Shown piece after piece: positions 33,347 to 41,934 of a stretch of 59,628 nucleotides of DNA. A program made the translations under genes and the position numbers. The DNA lies in assembly GCF_009391885.1 (NCBI RefSeq), contig NZ_VZII01000044.1:1-59628 (forward strand), written 5' to 3'. The notes below the pieces were generated by a model. The model did no database searches. It was not told the origin of the DNA and was given only the letters and a program-made list of their open reading frames with translations. The first letter of the stretch is position 1; the number at the start of each line of letters is the position of its first letter. Source of the DNA: Pseudomonas sp. MN1F (lineage in GTDB: Bacteria > Pseudomonadota > Gammaproteobacteria > Pseudomonadales > Pseudomonadaceae).

Positions 33347-34315
33347 TCAGTGAGTACGGGCGACCGCAAACTCGCTCAGTTCAACCAGCGCATCCCGGTA
33401 TTCACTGGCTGGCAGCACTTCCAGGCACTCGATGGCACGCTTGACGTAGTCACGCGCCAGCTCGGCGGTGTACTTCAGTGCGCCCGACGCCTCGACGGCC
33501 TCGCGAATCTGCTCCAGATCCTCCAGGCCACCCTTCTGGATTGCCTTGCGCACCAGTGCAGCCTGCTCCGGCGTCCCTTCACGCATGGTGTAGATCAACG
33601 GTAGGGTCGGCTTGCCTTCGGCCAGGTCGTCGCCGACGTTCTTGCCCAAGGCCTCGGCATCGCCTTCGTAGTCGAGCAGGTCGTCGACCAGCTGGAAGGC
33701 CACGCCCAGGTGGTCACCGAAGGTGCGCAGGGCTTCGCGCTGCGCTTCGCTGGCCTCGGCCAGCGCTGCGGCGCTGTGGGTCGAGGCTTCGAACAGCATC
33801 GCGGTCTTGCCGCGGATGACGTCCATGTAGACCTCTTCGGTGGTGCTGGCATCGCGTACCCGCGACAGCTGCAGCACTTCGCCCTCGGCGATTACCCGGG
33901 TGGCCTTGGAGAGGATCTGCATGACCGGCATCGAGCCCAGCTCGACCATCATCTCGAACGAACGCGAATAGAGGAAGTCGCCCACCAGCACGCTCGGCGC
34001 GTTGCCCCACAGGGCGTTGGCGGTGGAACGGCCACGGCGCATGCCGGACATGTCGACCACGTCGTCGTGCAGCAAGGTGGCGGTGTGCAGGAACTCGATG
34101 GTCGCGGCCAGCAGGCGCAGGTCGTCGCCTTCACGGCCCAGGGCCTTGCCGCACAGCAGCACCAGCAGTGGGCGCAGGCGCTTGCCACCGGCGGAGGTGA
34201 TATAGTCGCCGATCTTCGATACCAGCGGCACGCGCGAGGTCAGCTGCTTCTTGATGATCTCGTCGACGGCGCTGAAATCTTCAGCTACCGCGCGGTAGAA
34301 GGTTTGGGGTTGCAT
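33347..34315 (-). CDS. ispB: Octaprenyl/polyprenyl diphosphate synthase
   Basis: The 322-residue trans-prenyltransferase makes the polyprenyl tail of ubiquinone from isopentenyl diphosphate units. The two aspartate-rich motifs are LLHDDVVD (Asp84, 85, 88) and FQLVDDLLD (Asp211, 212, 215), and GGKRLRPLL binds the diphosphate. Length matches IspB. It is divergent from the rplU-rpmA promoter, as in many proteobacteria. Confidence 0.95.
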   Translation of the reverse strand: MQPQTFYRAVAEDFSAVDEIIKKQLTSRVPLVSKIGDYITSAGGKRLRPLLVLLCGKALGREGDDLRLLAATIEFLHTATLLHDDVVDMSGMRRGRSTANALWGNAPSVLVGDFLYSRSFEMMVELGSMPVMQILSKATRVIAEGEVLQLSRVRDASTTEEVYMDVIRGKTAMLFEASTHSAAALAEASEAQREALRTFGDHLGVAFQLVDDLLDYEGDAEALGKNVGDDLAEGKPTLPLIYTMREGTPEQAALVRKAIQKGGLEDLEQIREAVEASGALKYTAELARDYVKRAIECLEVLPASEYRDALVELSEFAVARTH

Positions 34316-34400
34316 CGGCTGCTCCAGTGAGGTTGCGCGGCATGCTAGGTCGCGGGTCCCGGTGTGTCAAGGCGCGGTGCCCGCAGGCCGGGGGCGGGAC

Positions 34401-34429
34401 TTGCAAGCAAAACCGCGGTTGCGTACAAT
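34401..34429 (+). promoter_or_regulatory. σ70 promoter of rplU-rpmA
   Basis: TTGCAA (34401–34406) and TACAAT (34424–34429) are 17 bases apart, close to consensus. The implied leader is about 120 bases, long enough for control by ribosomal protein, though no known L21 leader structure was recognised. Confidence 0.75.
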
Positions 34430-34559
34430 CGCGCACCCTAACTTCCTGGGCAGCACCTGCCTTACGCAATTGCACAGGGCCGTTCCAGCCCCGTGCAGCC
34501 ATGCCAGCCAATACTTATCCTATAAAGCGCTGGGTGAGCAGGATTATCGGAGAAATACC

Positions 34560-34874
34560 ATGTCTTACGCAGTAATCGTTACCGGCGGCAAGCAGTACAA
34601 AGTCGCTGAAGGTGAATTCCTCAAGATCGAAAAACTGGAAGTCGCCACTGGCGAATCCGTAACCTTCGATCGCGTTCTGCTGGTTGCCAACGGTGAAGAA
34701 GTCACCATCGGCGCACCAGTCGTCGCCGGCGCCAAGGTCGTTGCTGAAGTCATTTCGCAAGGCCGTCACGACAAGGTTCGCATCATCAAGTTCCGTCGTC
34801 GTAAGCACCACATGAAGCGTATGGGCCACCGCCAGTGGTTCACCGAGATCAAAATCACCGGTATCCAGGCTTAA
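34560..34874 (+). CDS. rplU: 50S ribosomal protein L21
   Basis: The 104-residue protein starts MSYAVIVTGGKQYKVAEGEF and has the conserved basic KVRIIKFRRRKHHMK segment that contacts 23S rRNA. GGAG precedes ATG 34560. A longer open frame to 34362 is ruled out by the family N-terminus. It forms an operon with rpmA 38 bases downstream. Confidence 0.97.
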   Translation: MSYAVIVTGGKQYKVAEGEFLKIEKLEVATGESVTFDRVLLVANGEEVTIGAPVVAGAKVVAEVISQGRHDKVRIIKFRRRKHHMKRMGHRQWFTEIKITGIQA

Positions 34875-34912
34875 TCGCCTCGGTCCCCTGAATTTATTTG
34901 GAGAATTGAACC

Positions 34913-35170
34913 ATGGCTCACAAGAAGGCTGGTGGTAGTACTCGTAACGGTCGCGACTCAGAATCGAAACGCCTTGGCGTGAAGATGTATGGCGGCCAGG
35001 TTATCAAGCCAGGCAACATCATCGTCCGTCAGCGCGGCACCGAATTCCACGCTGGCTACGGCGTTGGCATGGGCAAGGATCACACCTTGTTCGCCAAGAT
35101 CGAAGGCGTGATCAAGTTCGAGAAGAAAGGCGAGTTCATGCGCCGTTACGTGAGCATCGTCGCCGCCTAA
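34913..35170 (+). CDS. rpmA: 50S ribosomal protein L27
   Basis: The 85-residue protein begins [18 protein letters not shown], the basic N-terminal arm that reaches the peptidyl-transferase centre, with no Firmicutes-type propeptide. It follows rplU by 38 bases with its own GGAG and is closed by a strong terminator. Confidence 0.97.
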
Positions 35171-35187
35171 TCGCGACGTCGCTCCAG

Positions 35188-35215
35188 AAGCCCCGTCATG
35201 CGACGGGGCTTTTTC
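35188..35215 (+). terminator. Rho-independent terminator of rplU-rpmA
   Basis: AAGCCCCGTC (35188–35197) and GACGGGGCTT (35202–35211) form a 10-bp stem with an ATGC loop and run into TTTTT. Confidence 0.92.
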
Positions 35216-35358
35216 GTTTGTGGTGAGCCTCTTGCAAAGCTGTTTGTTTGGGCTGCCGGCGTGGGTTTCTTCGGTCGTACGGGGCCGCCGCGCTCATTTT
35301 TGCAAGAGCCTCAGGTTTTTCAGTATTCAACTCGCCCGCAGGCGAGAGGCGGTTTTCA

Positions 35359-36588
35359 ATGAAGTTTGTTGACGAAGTATCCATTCGGGTCAAAGCCGGT
35401 GACGGCGGTAACGGTTGCATGAGCTTCCGCCGCGAGAAGTTCATCGAGAACGGTGGCCCCAACGGCGGCGACGGTGGTGACGGTGGTTCGGTGTACATGG
35501 TTGCCGACGAAAACCTCAACACCCTGGTCGACTATCGCTACACCCGCCACCACGAAGCCCAGCGCGGCTCCAACGGTGGCAGCACCGACTGCACCGGCAA
35601 GAAGGGTGAAGACCTGTTCCTGCGCGTGCCAGTCGGCACCACCGTGATCGACGCCTCGACCCAGGAAGTGATCGGCGACCTGATCACCCCTGGCCAGAAG
35701 CTGATGGTTGCGCAGGGTGGCTGGCACGGCCTGGGTAACACCCGCTTCAAGTCCAGCACCAACCGTGCGCCGCGCCAGACCACCCCAGGCAAGCCGGGTG
35801 AGCAGCGCGACCTGAAGATGGAAATGAAGGTATTGGCCGACGTTGGTCTGCTGGGCCTGCCGAACGCGGGCAAGAGCACCTTCATCCGTTCGGTTTCGGC
35901 TGCCAAGCCGAAAGTCGCCGACTACCCGTTCACCACCCTGGTACCCAACCTGGGCGTGGTCAGCGTCGACCGCTGGAAGAGCTTCGTCATCGCCGACATC
36001 CCCGGCCTGATCGAAGGCGCCTCCGACGGTGCCGGCCTGGGTATCCGCTTCCTCAAGCACCTGGCGCGTACCCGCGTGCTGCTGCACCTGGTCGATATCG
36101 CGCCGCTGGACGAAAGCAGCCCGGCCGATGCCGCCGAAGTGATCGTCAACGAGCTGACCCGCTTCAGCCCGTCGCTGGCCGAGCGTGAGCGCTGGCTGGT
36201 GCTGAACAAGGCGGACATGGTCATGGACGACGAGCGTGATGAGCGCGTTCAGGAAGTGATCGATCGCCTGGAGTGGGAAGGCCCGGTCTATGTGATCTCG
36301 GCCATCTCCAAGCAGGGCACCGACAAGCTCAGCCACGACCTGATGCGCTACCTCGAAGACCGTGCTGACCGCCTGGCCAACGACCCGGCCTACGCCGAAG
36401 AGCTGGCCGACCTCGACCAGCGCATCGAAGACGAAGCCCGCGCCCAGCTGCAGGCCCTGGACGACGCCCGTACCCTGCGTCGCACCGGCGTCAAGAGCGT
36501 GCACGACATCGGCGACGACGACGATGCCTGGGACGATGATTTCGAGGACGACGAAGACGGCCCGGAAATCATTTACGTGCGCGACTGA
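35359..36588 (+). CDS. obg: GTPase Obg/CgtA, 50S assembly factor
   Basis: The 409-residue protein has the glycine-rich Obg domain (about 1–158, FVDEVSIRVKAGDGGNGCMS… GGDGGDGGS), a G domain with GLPNAGKS, DIPGLIEG and NKAD, and a very acidic C-terminal tail (DDDDAWDDDFEDDEDGPE). It binds late 50S particles and links growth to nucleotide pools. Extra upstream codons to 35248 are rejected because MKFVDE is the family start with GAGAGG before it. Confidence 0.96.
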   Translation: MKFVDEVSIRVKAGDGGNGCMSFRREKFIENGGPNGGDGGDGGSVYMVADENLNTLVDYRYTRHHEAQRGSNGGSTDCTGKKGEDLFLRVPVGTTVIDASTQEVIGDLITPGQKLMVAQGGWHGLGNTRFKSSTNRAPRQTTPGKPGEQRDLKMEMKVLADVGLLGLPNAGKSTFIRSVSAAKPKVADYPFTTLVPNLGVVSVDRWKSFVIADIPGLIEGASDGAGLGIRFLKHLARTRVLLHLVDIAPLDESSPADAAEVIVNELTRFSPSLAERERWLVLNKADMVMDDERDERVQEVIDRLEWEGPVYVISAISKQGTDKLSHDLMRYLEDRADRLANDPAYAEELADLDQRIEDEARAQLQALDDARTLRRTGVKSVHDIGDDDDAWDDDFEDDEDGPEIIYVRD

Positions 36589-36604
36589 TCGGTTGCAGTA
36601 CACT

Positions 36605-36632
36605 AAACGCCGCTCCCAGGAGCGGCGTTTTT
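36605..36632 (+). terminator. Rho-independent terminator of obg
   Basis: AAACGCCGCTC and GAGCGGCGTTT form an 11-bp stem with a 4-base loop and end in a run of T. Confidence 0.88.
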
Positions 36633-36673
36633 GTATCCACGGTATCTACAGATTCGACATAGGTTGGAAGAAG

Positions 36674-37792
36674 ATGCGAAGCAAGGTGACGGGCGCCAAG
36701 CGCTGGGTCGTGAAGATTGGCAGTGCCCTGCTGACCGCCGATGGCAAGGGCCTCGACCGCGGCGCCATGGCCGTATGGGTCGAGCAGATGGTCGCGCTGC
36801 GTGAAGCAGGCGTGGAGTTGGTACTGGTCTCCTCCGGGGCCGTGGCTGCCGGCATGAGCCAGCTGGGCTGGACTTCGCGACCGAGTGCGATGAACGAGCT
36901 GCAGGCGGCGGCCTCGATCGGCCAGATGCGCCTGGTGCAGGCCTGGGAAACGAGCTTCGGCGAGCACGGCAAGCACACCGCGCAGATCCTCCTGACCCAC
37001 GATGACCTGTCCGACCGCAAGCGTTACCTGAACGCCCGCAGCACCTTGCGTACCCTGGTTGACCTGGGCGTGGTGCCGGTGATCAACGAGAACGATACCG
37101 TGGTCACCGACGAGATCCGCTTTGGCGACAACGACACCTTGGCCGCGCTGGTGGCCAACCTGGTGGAAGCCGACCTGCTGGTGATCCTCACCGACCGCGA
37201 CGGCATGTTCGACGCCGACCCGCGCAACAACCCTGAGGCCCAGCTGATCTACGAAGCCCGCGCCGACGACCCGTCGCTCGATGCCGTGGCCGGTGGTACC
37301 GGTGGCGCCCTGGGCCGTGGTGGCATGCAGACCAAGCTGCGCGCCGCGCGCCTGGCAGCCCGTTCCGGCGCCCACACGATCATCATCGGTGGCCGCATCG
37401 AGCGCGTGCTGGACCGCCTGAAGGCCGGTGAGCGCCTGGGTACGCTGCTGTCGCCTGAGCGCGGCATGCTGGCTGCGCGCAAGCAGTGGCTGGCTGGCCA
37501 CCTGCAGACCCGCGGCACCCTGGTGCTCGACGCGGGTGCGGTGCAGGCGCTGCGTGAAGCGAACAAGAGCCTGCTGCCGGTCGGCGTGAAGACCGTGCAG
37601 GGCAGCTTCCGCCGTGGCGAGATGGTGGTCTGCGTCGGCCCGGATGGCGTCGAGGTGGCCCGTGGCCTGGCCAACTACAGCGCGCTGGAAGCGCAGAAGA
37701 TCATCGGCCAGCCGTCCGATCAGATCGAGGCCGTGCTGGGCTACATCGCCGAGCCGGAGCTGGTGCACCGCGACAACCTGGTGCTGGTATGA
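36674..37792 (+). CDS. proB: Glutamate 5-kinase
   Basis: The 372-residue enzyme phosphorylates glutamate in the first step of proline synthesis. An amino-acid-kinase domain (WVVKIGSALLTADGKGLD… LVSSGAVAAGM… INENDTV… FGDNDTLAALVA) is followed by a C-terminal PUA domain (RGTLVLDAGAVQALREANKSLLPVGVK). The start MRSKVTGAK at 36674 follows the obg terminator. The end overlaps creA by 4 bases (ATGA). Confidence 0.96.
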   Translation: MRSKVTGAKRWVVKIGSALLTADGKGLDRGAMAVWVEQMVALREAGVELVLVSSGAVAAGMSQLGWTSRPSAMNELQAAASIGQMRLVQAWETSFGEHGKHTAQILLTHDDLSDRKRYLNARSTLRTLVDLGVVPVINENDTVVTDEIRFGDNDTLAALVANLVEADLLVILTDRDGMFDADPRNNPEAQLIYEARADDPSLDAVAGGTGGALGRGGMQTKLRAARLAARSGAHTIIIGGRIERVLDRLKAGERLGTLLSPERGMLAARKQWLAGHLQTRGTLVLDAGAVQALREANKSLLPVGVKTVQGSFRRGEMVVCVGPDGVEVARGLANYSALEAQKIIGQPSDQIEAVLGYIAEPELVHRDNLVLV

Positions 37793-38250
37793 AGCTGCTC
37801 AAGCGGGTCATTGCCCTGGCGGTCTTTGCCCTGCCGATGCTGGCCGGGGCTGAGGAGATCGGCCAGGTATCCACCGTGTTCAAGTTCCTCGGGCCGAACG
37901 ACCGCATCGTGGTCGAGGCGTTCGATGATCCCAAGGTCGAGGGTGTGACCTGCTACCTGTCACGGGCCAAGACTGGCGGCGTGAAGGGTGGGTTGGGGCT
38001 GGCGGAGGATCGGGCGGAGGCTTCGATTGCCTGCCGTCAGGTGGGGCCGATCAACTTCAAGGGTGAATTGAAGGACGGTGAGGAGGTGTTCAAGGAGCGC
38101 ACCTCGCTGGTGTTCAAGACCATGCAGGTGGTGCGCTTCCTGGACAAGAAGCGCAATACGCTGGTGTACCTGGTGTACAGCGACCGCATGATCGAGGGCA
38201 GCCCGCAGAATGCGGTGACTGCGATCCCGATCCTGCCTTGGGCTCACTGA
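37789..38250 (+). CDS. creA: CreA family exported protein
   Basis: A 153-residue protein with a signal peptide (MKLLKRVIALAVFALPMLAGA) and the CreA core EEIGQVSTVFKFLGPNDRI… EAFDDPKVEGVTCYLSRAKTGG, including cysteines that may pair in the periplasm. Its function is unknown despite the name. It overlaps proB by 4 bases, so the two are translationally coupled, an arrangement conserved in Pseudomonas. Confidence 0.92.
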   Translation: MKLLKRVIALAVFALPMLAGAEEIGQVSTVFKFLGPNDRIVVEAFDDPKVEGVTCYLSRAKTGGVKGGLGLAEDRAEASIACRQVGPINFKGELKDGEEVFKERTSLVFKTMQVVRFLDKKRNTLVYLVYSDRMIEGSPQNAVTAIPILPWAH

Positions 38251-38268
38251 TAGCCTGGAAGATTGCCG

Positions 38269-38288
38269 GGAGGCCTTTGGCCTCCTTT
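38269..38288 (+). terminator. Terminator of proB-creA
   Basis: GGAGGCC and GGCCTCC form a 7-bp stem with a TTT loop, followed by TTT. Confidence 0.65.
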
Positions 38289-38386
38289 CGCCGGCAAGCG
38301 CGGCTCCCACAGGTACCGTGCAGCCCTCGGGCCTGTGCAAAACCTGTGGGAGCCGCGCTTGCCGGCGATGGGCCGCAGAGCGGCCC
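38288..38386. repeat. Inverted pair of REP units (BIME) between creA and mksB
   Basis: The 27 bases at 38288–38314 are the exact reverse complement of 38342–38368, with CGCCGGCAAGCGCGGCTCCC as core, followed by a smaller GGGCCG/CGGCCC hairpin at 38370–38386. It lies between convergent genes, the usual place for P. putida REP doublets, and may stop transcription from both sides. Confidence 0.88.
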
Positions 38387-38398
38387 CATACACCTGAA

Positions 38399-41230
38399 TC
38401 AGGCCAACTCCTCGGCCTGATCCTCACGCACAATCGCCTTCACTTCATCCAGCCGGCTGATGTACTTCCAGTCCGCCTCGTCGATGTAGATGCCATTCGG
38501 CCCGCTGCCGCCTTCCAGGTCGATCGCCACGCGCGCCGACACCTGCGGCTTCACGCTCGCCAGAATCGGCACGAAGCCCAGTTGCAGGCTGGTCTCCAGC
38601 AGCGCCGCCTGGTTGCGTTCGTCGATGTCCGCCGCCTCGTCCAGGTAGTACGGCAGGCGAATGCGCCCGGCCAGGTCGCGGTCCATCAGGTGCAGCAACA
38701 GGTACATGTTGGTCAGCGCCTTGATGGTCATGGTGGTGCCGTTGGACGCCGCGCCGTCGATGTCGGCGTGGATGATCGGCTGGCCGTTGACCTTGGTGAT
38801 CTCGAACGCCAGCTCGAACAGGTCCTTCAGGCCCAGCTGGTTGTGGTTGGCCGCCACCAGCCGCGCCAGGTACTCCTTGGCCTCTTCGTTCTTGTTGTCC
38901 TGATCGGCGCTCTGGGTCAGGTCGAACACCGACAGGGTCTCGCCTTCTTCGTACTGGCCGGCGCTGTGGATGATCTGGTCGATGTGCTTGAGCGCTTCCT
39001 TGTTCGGCGCCAGCACCACGCGGAAGCTTTCCAGGTTGGACACCTGGCGCTTGTTGATCTCGCGGTTGAACAGGGCCAGCTGGTGCTCGAGGCTGTCGTA
39101 GTCGCTGCGGATGTTGCGCAGGGTCCGGGCGATGTCGGTGACCGCGGCGCGGCGTGCCTTGGCCAGGGTCAGGGCTTCGTCGGTGCGGTGCGCGTAGGCG
39201 TTCACCAGCAGCTGCAGGCGGCGCTCCATGTCGTCTTCGCTGTCGAACTTGGCCACGCCCTTGAGGCGCACCTGGGCATACAGCGCCTCGATCTGGTTGT
39301 CGACGCGTTGCAACGCCTGCCAGCTGTCCTGGTAGTCGTTGAGCATCGGCAGCAGGTTGTCCATGGAATCGTCCACGGCTTCCATGAACGGCGTGCCAAA
39401 GGGCAAGTCGGCCGGCAGCAGCTGGCGGCGGCGCAGGGCGTCTTCCAGGGTGCGCTGCTTGGCTTCGAGGTCGCCGATCTGGCGGCCGACCAACTGCAGC
39501 TTGGCCGACAGTTGCTGGACGCGCTCGGTGAAGGCATCGCTGGAGCGCTTGAGCTCATCCTGGGCGGCTTCCAGCTGCGCCAGTTGCTCCAGCTTCTCGG
39601 GCTCTTCGGCGCTCAGGGTTTCGCTGCGACGGTAGTCTTCCAGGGCTTTCTGGGCGTCCAGCACTTCCTGGTACAGGGCTTCTGTCTGCGCCTTGGAGGC
39701 CGTGCGGTCGGCGGCGACCTGCTGCTGGGTCTTGAGCTGCTTCAGTTCCTTCTCGAGACGCTCCTTCTGGTCGCGCAGTGCCGCGCGGTCGGCCAGGGCC
39801 TGCAGGGCCGGCGGGTCGATGTTGGAGAGGTCGATGGACAGGCCTGGGGCCTCGAAACGCTCGCCCTTGAAGCTGTCGAGCACCGCTTCCAGGGATTTCA
39901 CCCACAGGTCGCTGTCGTCCAGCTCGATGCCGCGCTCGCCCAGCGGCAAGCTGAATAGCGCGCCGTTGAACAGGCGCATCAGGCGGTCGACGTCCTGCTG
40001 CGAGAATTCTTCGCGCAGGCGGGCGTAGCTGTTGTTGTCGGCGTGGTCGAGCTGCTGCTTGACCTGCTTCAGGCGTTTTTCCAGGTCGCGCACGCGCTCG
40101 TCGAGGTCTTCGGCGCTGAACTGGCGCGACTGCGCCAGGGCGCCGGCCAGTTCGTCGTGGGCGTCCTTGGCGGCCAGCAGGCCCTGTTCCAGCACCTTGA
40201 CGTCATCGACCAGGGCAAAGCGGTGCTTGAGCACCGACAGCTCGCCGAGCCAGCGCTGGATGCCGGTGATTTCACGCTCCAGGCGCATCAGCTCCTGGGT
40301 GCCGCCACGCTGGTCGTTCTGCAGGCGGTCCTGCTCGCCACGGAAGTGCTCGGCCTGGATCACCAGCTCTTCCTTGCGCGCCATGGCGTATTCCTGCCAG
40401 GTGCCCAGCAGGTTGTCGAGCAGTGGCGAAAGGCGGTGCAACTTGCCGCGCAGGATGTCGCGCTGAGCCACGCCGCCGGCCAGGGCCTCGACCAGTGGGC
40501 CGGCGGCGACCAGGGCGTTGTAGTCCTGCTCCATGCGGCGCACGTCACGGAAAGCTTCTTCACAGGCGGCGATGTAGTCGACGCTGCCCGAACGCAGGCT
40601 GTGCTCGAAGGCGTCGAGGAACAGCTGCTTGAGCTTGGCGGCGGTGATTTCGCGCATGTGCAGCAGGTTGATGAACAGTGCGCGGAAGGTTTTCAGGCTC
40701 TGCTCGCTGGTGGAGCGCAGCGGGATCAGGGTCAGGTCCAGCGGGCACGAGGTGTGGCCGCCGACCAGCAGCCGGCGCAGCTCATCGGGCTTGAGCTCAT
40801 AGGCTTTCAGGCCCAGGCGTTCAAGGTTGGTGAACAGCTCTTTCTGGCGCAGGCAGGTGTCGTTATTCTGGTAGTGGGCCAGGTCCAGCTCGCCCTTGTA
40901 GGCGAAGAACTGGTGGCCGAAGCCGCCACCCGGGCCACGGCCGACCACGCCGATCACGTGCGGGCCGTGGGGCAGGTTCAGTTCGCAGAGGATGTACGAG
41001 GTGTCACTGGCAAAGTAGAAGCGGCGCGACTGCTCCAGGCTGTACTTGCCGAAGCTCATGTCGGACATGCGCGCCAGGATCGGGAACTGCAAGGCGTTGA
41101 TCGACGCCGATTTACCCAGGTTGTTGGCACCGTACACCGACAGCGGGTGTTCCAGCGGGAACAGGCCGAGGCTGTAGCCGGCGGTGTTGAGCAGTGCGAA
41201 GCGGCGGATGCCGTAGCGTTCCTGGCTCAT
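38399..41230 (-). CDS. mksB: MksB, SMC-like subunit of the MksBEF condensin
   Basis: A 943-residue MukB-like ATPase. The N-terminal head has Walker A GANNLGKS (34–41) and the C-terminal head has Walker B YYLDEA with Asp864-Glu865; between them are two long coiled-coil arms and a hinge. It holds and extrudes DNA with the kleisin MksF and MksE and helps chromosome organisation. It is the last gene of an mksF-mksE-mksB operon, overlapping mksE by 4 bases. No mksG/jetD (TOPRIM nuclease) gene is next to it. Confidence 0.9.
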   Translation of the reverse strand: MSQERYGIRRFALLNTAGYSLGLFPLEHPLSVYGANNLGKSASINALQFPILARMSDMSFGKYSLEQSRRFYFASDTSYILCELNLPHGPHVIGVVGRGPGGGFGHQFFAYKGELDLAHYQNNDTCLRQKELFTNLERLGLKAYELKPDELRRLLVGGHTSCPLDLTLIPLRSTSEQSLKTFRALFINLLHMREITAAKLKQLFLDAFEHSLRSGSVDYIAACEEAFRDVRRMEQDYNALVAAGPLVEALAGGVAQRDILRGKLHRLSPLLDNLLGTWQEYAMARKEELVIQAEHFRGEQDRLQNDQRGGTQELMRLEREITGIQRWLGELSVLKHRFALVDDVKVLEQGLLAAKDAHDELAGALAQSRQFSAEDLDERVRDLEKRLKQVKQQLDHADNNSYARLREEFSQQDVDRLMRLFNGALFSLPLGERGIELDDSDLWVKSLEAVLDSFKGERFEAPGLSIDLSNIDPPALQALADRAALRDQKERLEKELKQLKTQQQVAADRTASKAQTEALYQEVLDAQKALEDYRRSETLSAEEPEKLEQLAQLEAAQDELKRSSDAFTERVQQLSAKLQLVGRQIGDLEAKQRTLEDALRRRQLLPADLPFGTPFMEAVDDSMDNLLPMLNDYQDSWQALQRVDNQIEALYAQVRLKGVAKFDSEDDMERRLQLLVNAYAHRTDEALTLAKARRAAVTDIARTLRNIRSDYDSLEHQLALFNREINKRQVSNLESFRVVLAPNKEALKHIDQIIHSAGQYEEGETLSVFDLTQSADQDNKNEEAKEYLARLVAANHNQLGLKDLFELAFEITKVNGQPIIHADIDGAASNGTTMTIKALTNMYLLLHLMDRDLAGRIRLPYYLDEAADIDERNQAALLETSLQLGFVPILASVKPQVSARVAIDLEGGSGPNGIYIDEADWKYISRLDEVKAIVREDQAEELA

Positions 41231-41934
41231 GCGTCAATCTCCTGTTGCTCTTCGCGGATGGCCCGGGCCAGGGTGTCCTCTTCGCTTTCCTCGCCCTCGA
41301 ACGGGGTGAGGTCGAGCGGGTCGTCGGTGCGGTTGAGTTGCTCCGGGCTTTCTTCTTCCACCAGTACCGGGGTCGGCAGCGGCAGGTCGCTGTGCAGGCT
41401 GGCGGCCAGGTCGCGGTCCTGCTGCACCGACAGGCACACGTCGAGGAAGCGGTGCATCGGTGGCAGGAAGCGGTAGATGCCGCCTTCTTCATGGGCGAAG
41501 CCGAGCTGGGTCATGCGGCGCATGATCTTTTCTTCCAGCTCGTCGACGGTTTGCACCTCGGCCTGCAGGAACAGGTCGCGGTACTTGTCCAGCAGCGAGG
41601 GCAGTTCATCGCGGCCGATGCTGCCGCCGTCAAGCACGGCCATCGGGTCGCGGCCCTGGTCGGCCAGGTGCTCGACGATGATGAAGGTGAACAGCGACAG
41701 GCGCTGGGCAGTCTTGTTGACCTGCGCGGCGGCCTGCTCGGGGACGAAGTAGTAGAAGCCGCGGGTGTCGCACACCAGCTCGAAGCCCAGGGCCTTGAAC
41801 AAGGTGCGGTACTGGTCCTGGAAGTTCGACAGCTGGGCGTACATTTCAGGGTCGCGGCGGCTGACGTGGAAGCCCTTGAACAGCTCGCGGAAGATCGGCG
41901 CGAGCTGGGACAGTTCGGAAAGATCAAGATGCAT
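41227..41934 (-). CDS. mksE: MksE, condensin accessory subunit
   Basis: A 235-residue winged-helix protein in the MukE/MksE position, starting MHLDLSELSQLAPIFRELFKG, with a conserved RLSLFTFIIVEHLADQGRDP segment and an acidic C-terminal tail (about 175–235). It binds the kleisin MksF. It overlaps mksF by 11 bases and mksB by 4. Confidence 0.87.
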   Translation of the reverse strand: MHLDLSELSQLAPIFRELFKGFHVSRRDPEMYAQLSNFQDQYRTLFKALGFELVCDTRGFYYFVPEQAAAQVNKTAQRLSLFTFIIVEHLADQGRDPMAVLDGGSIGRDELPSLLDKYRDLFLQAEVQTVDELEEKIMRRMTQLGFAHEEGGIYRFLPPMHRFLDVCLSVQQDRDLAASLHSDLPLPTPVLVEEESPEQLNRTDDPLDLTPFEGEESEEDTLARAIREEQQEIDA

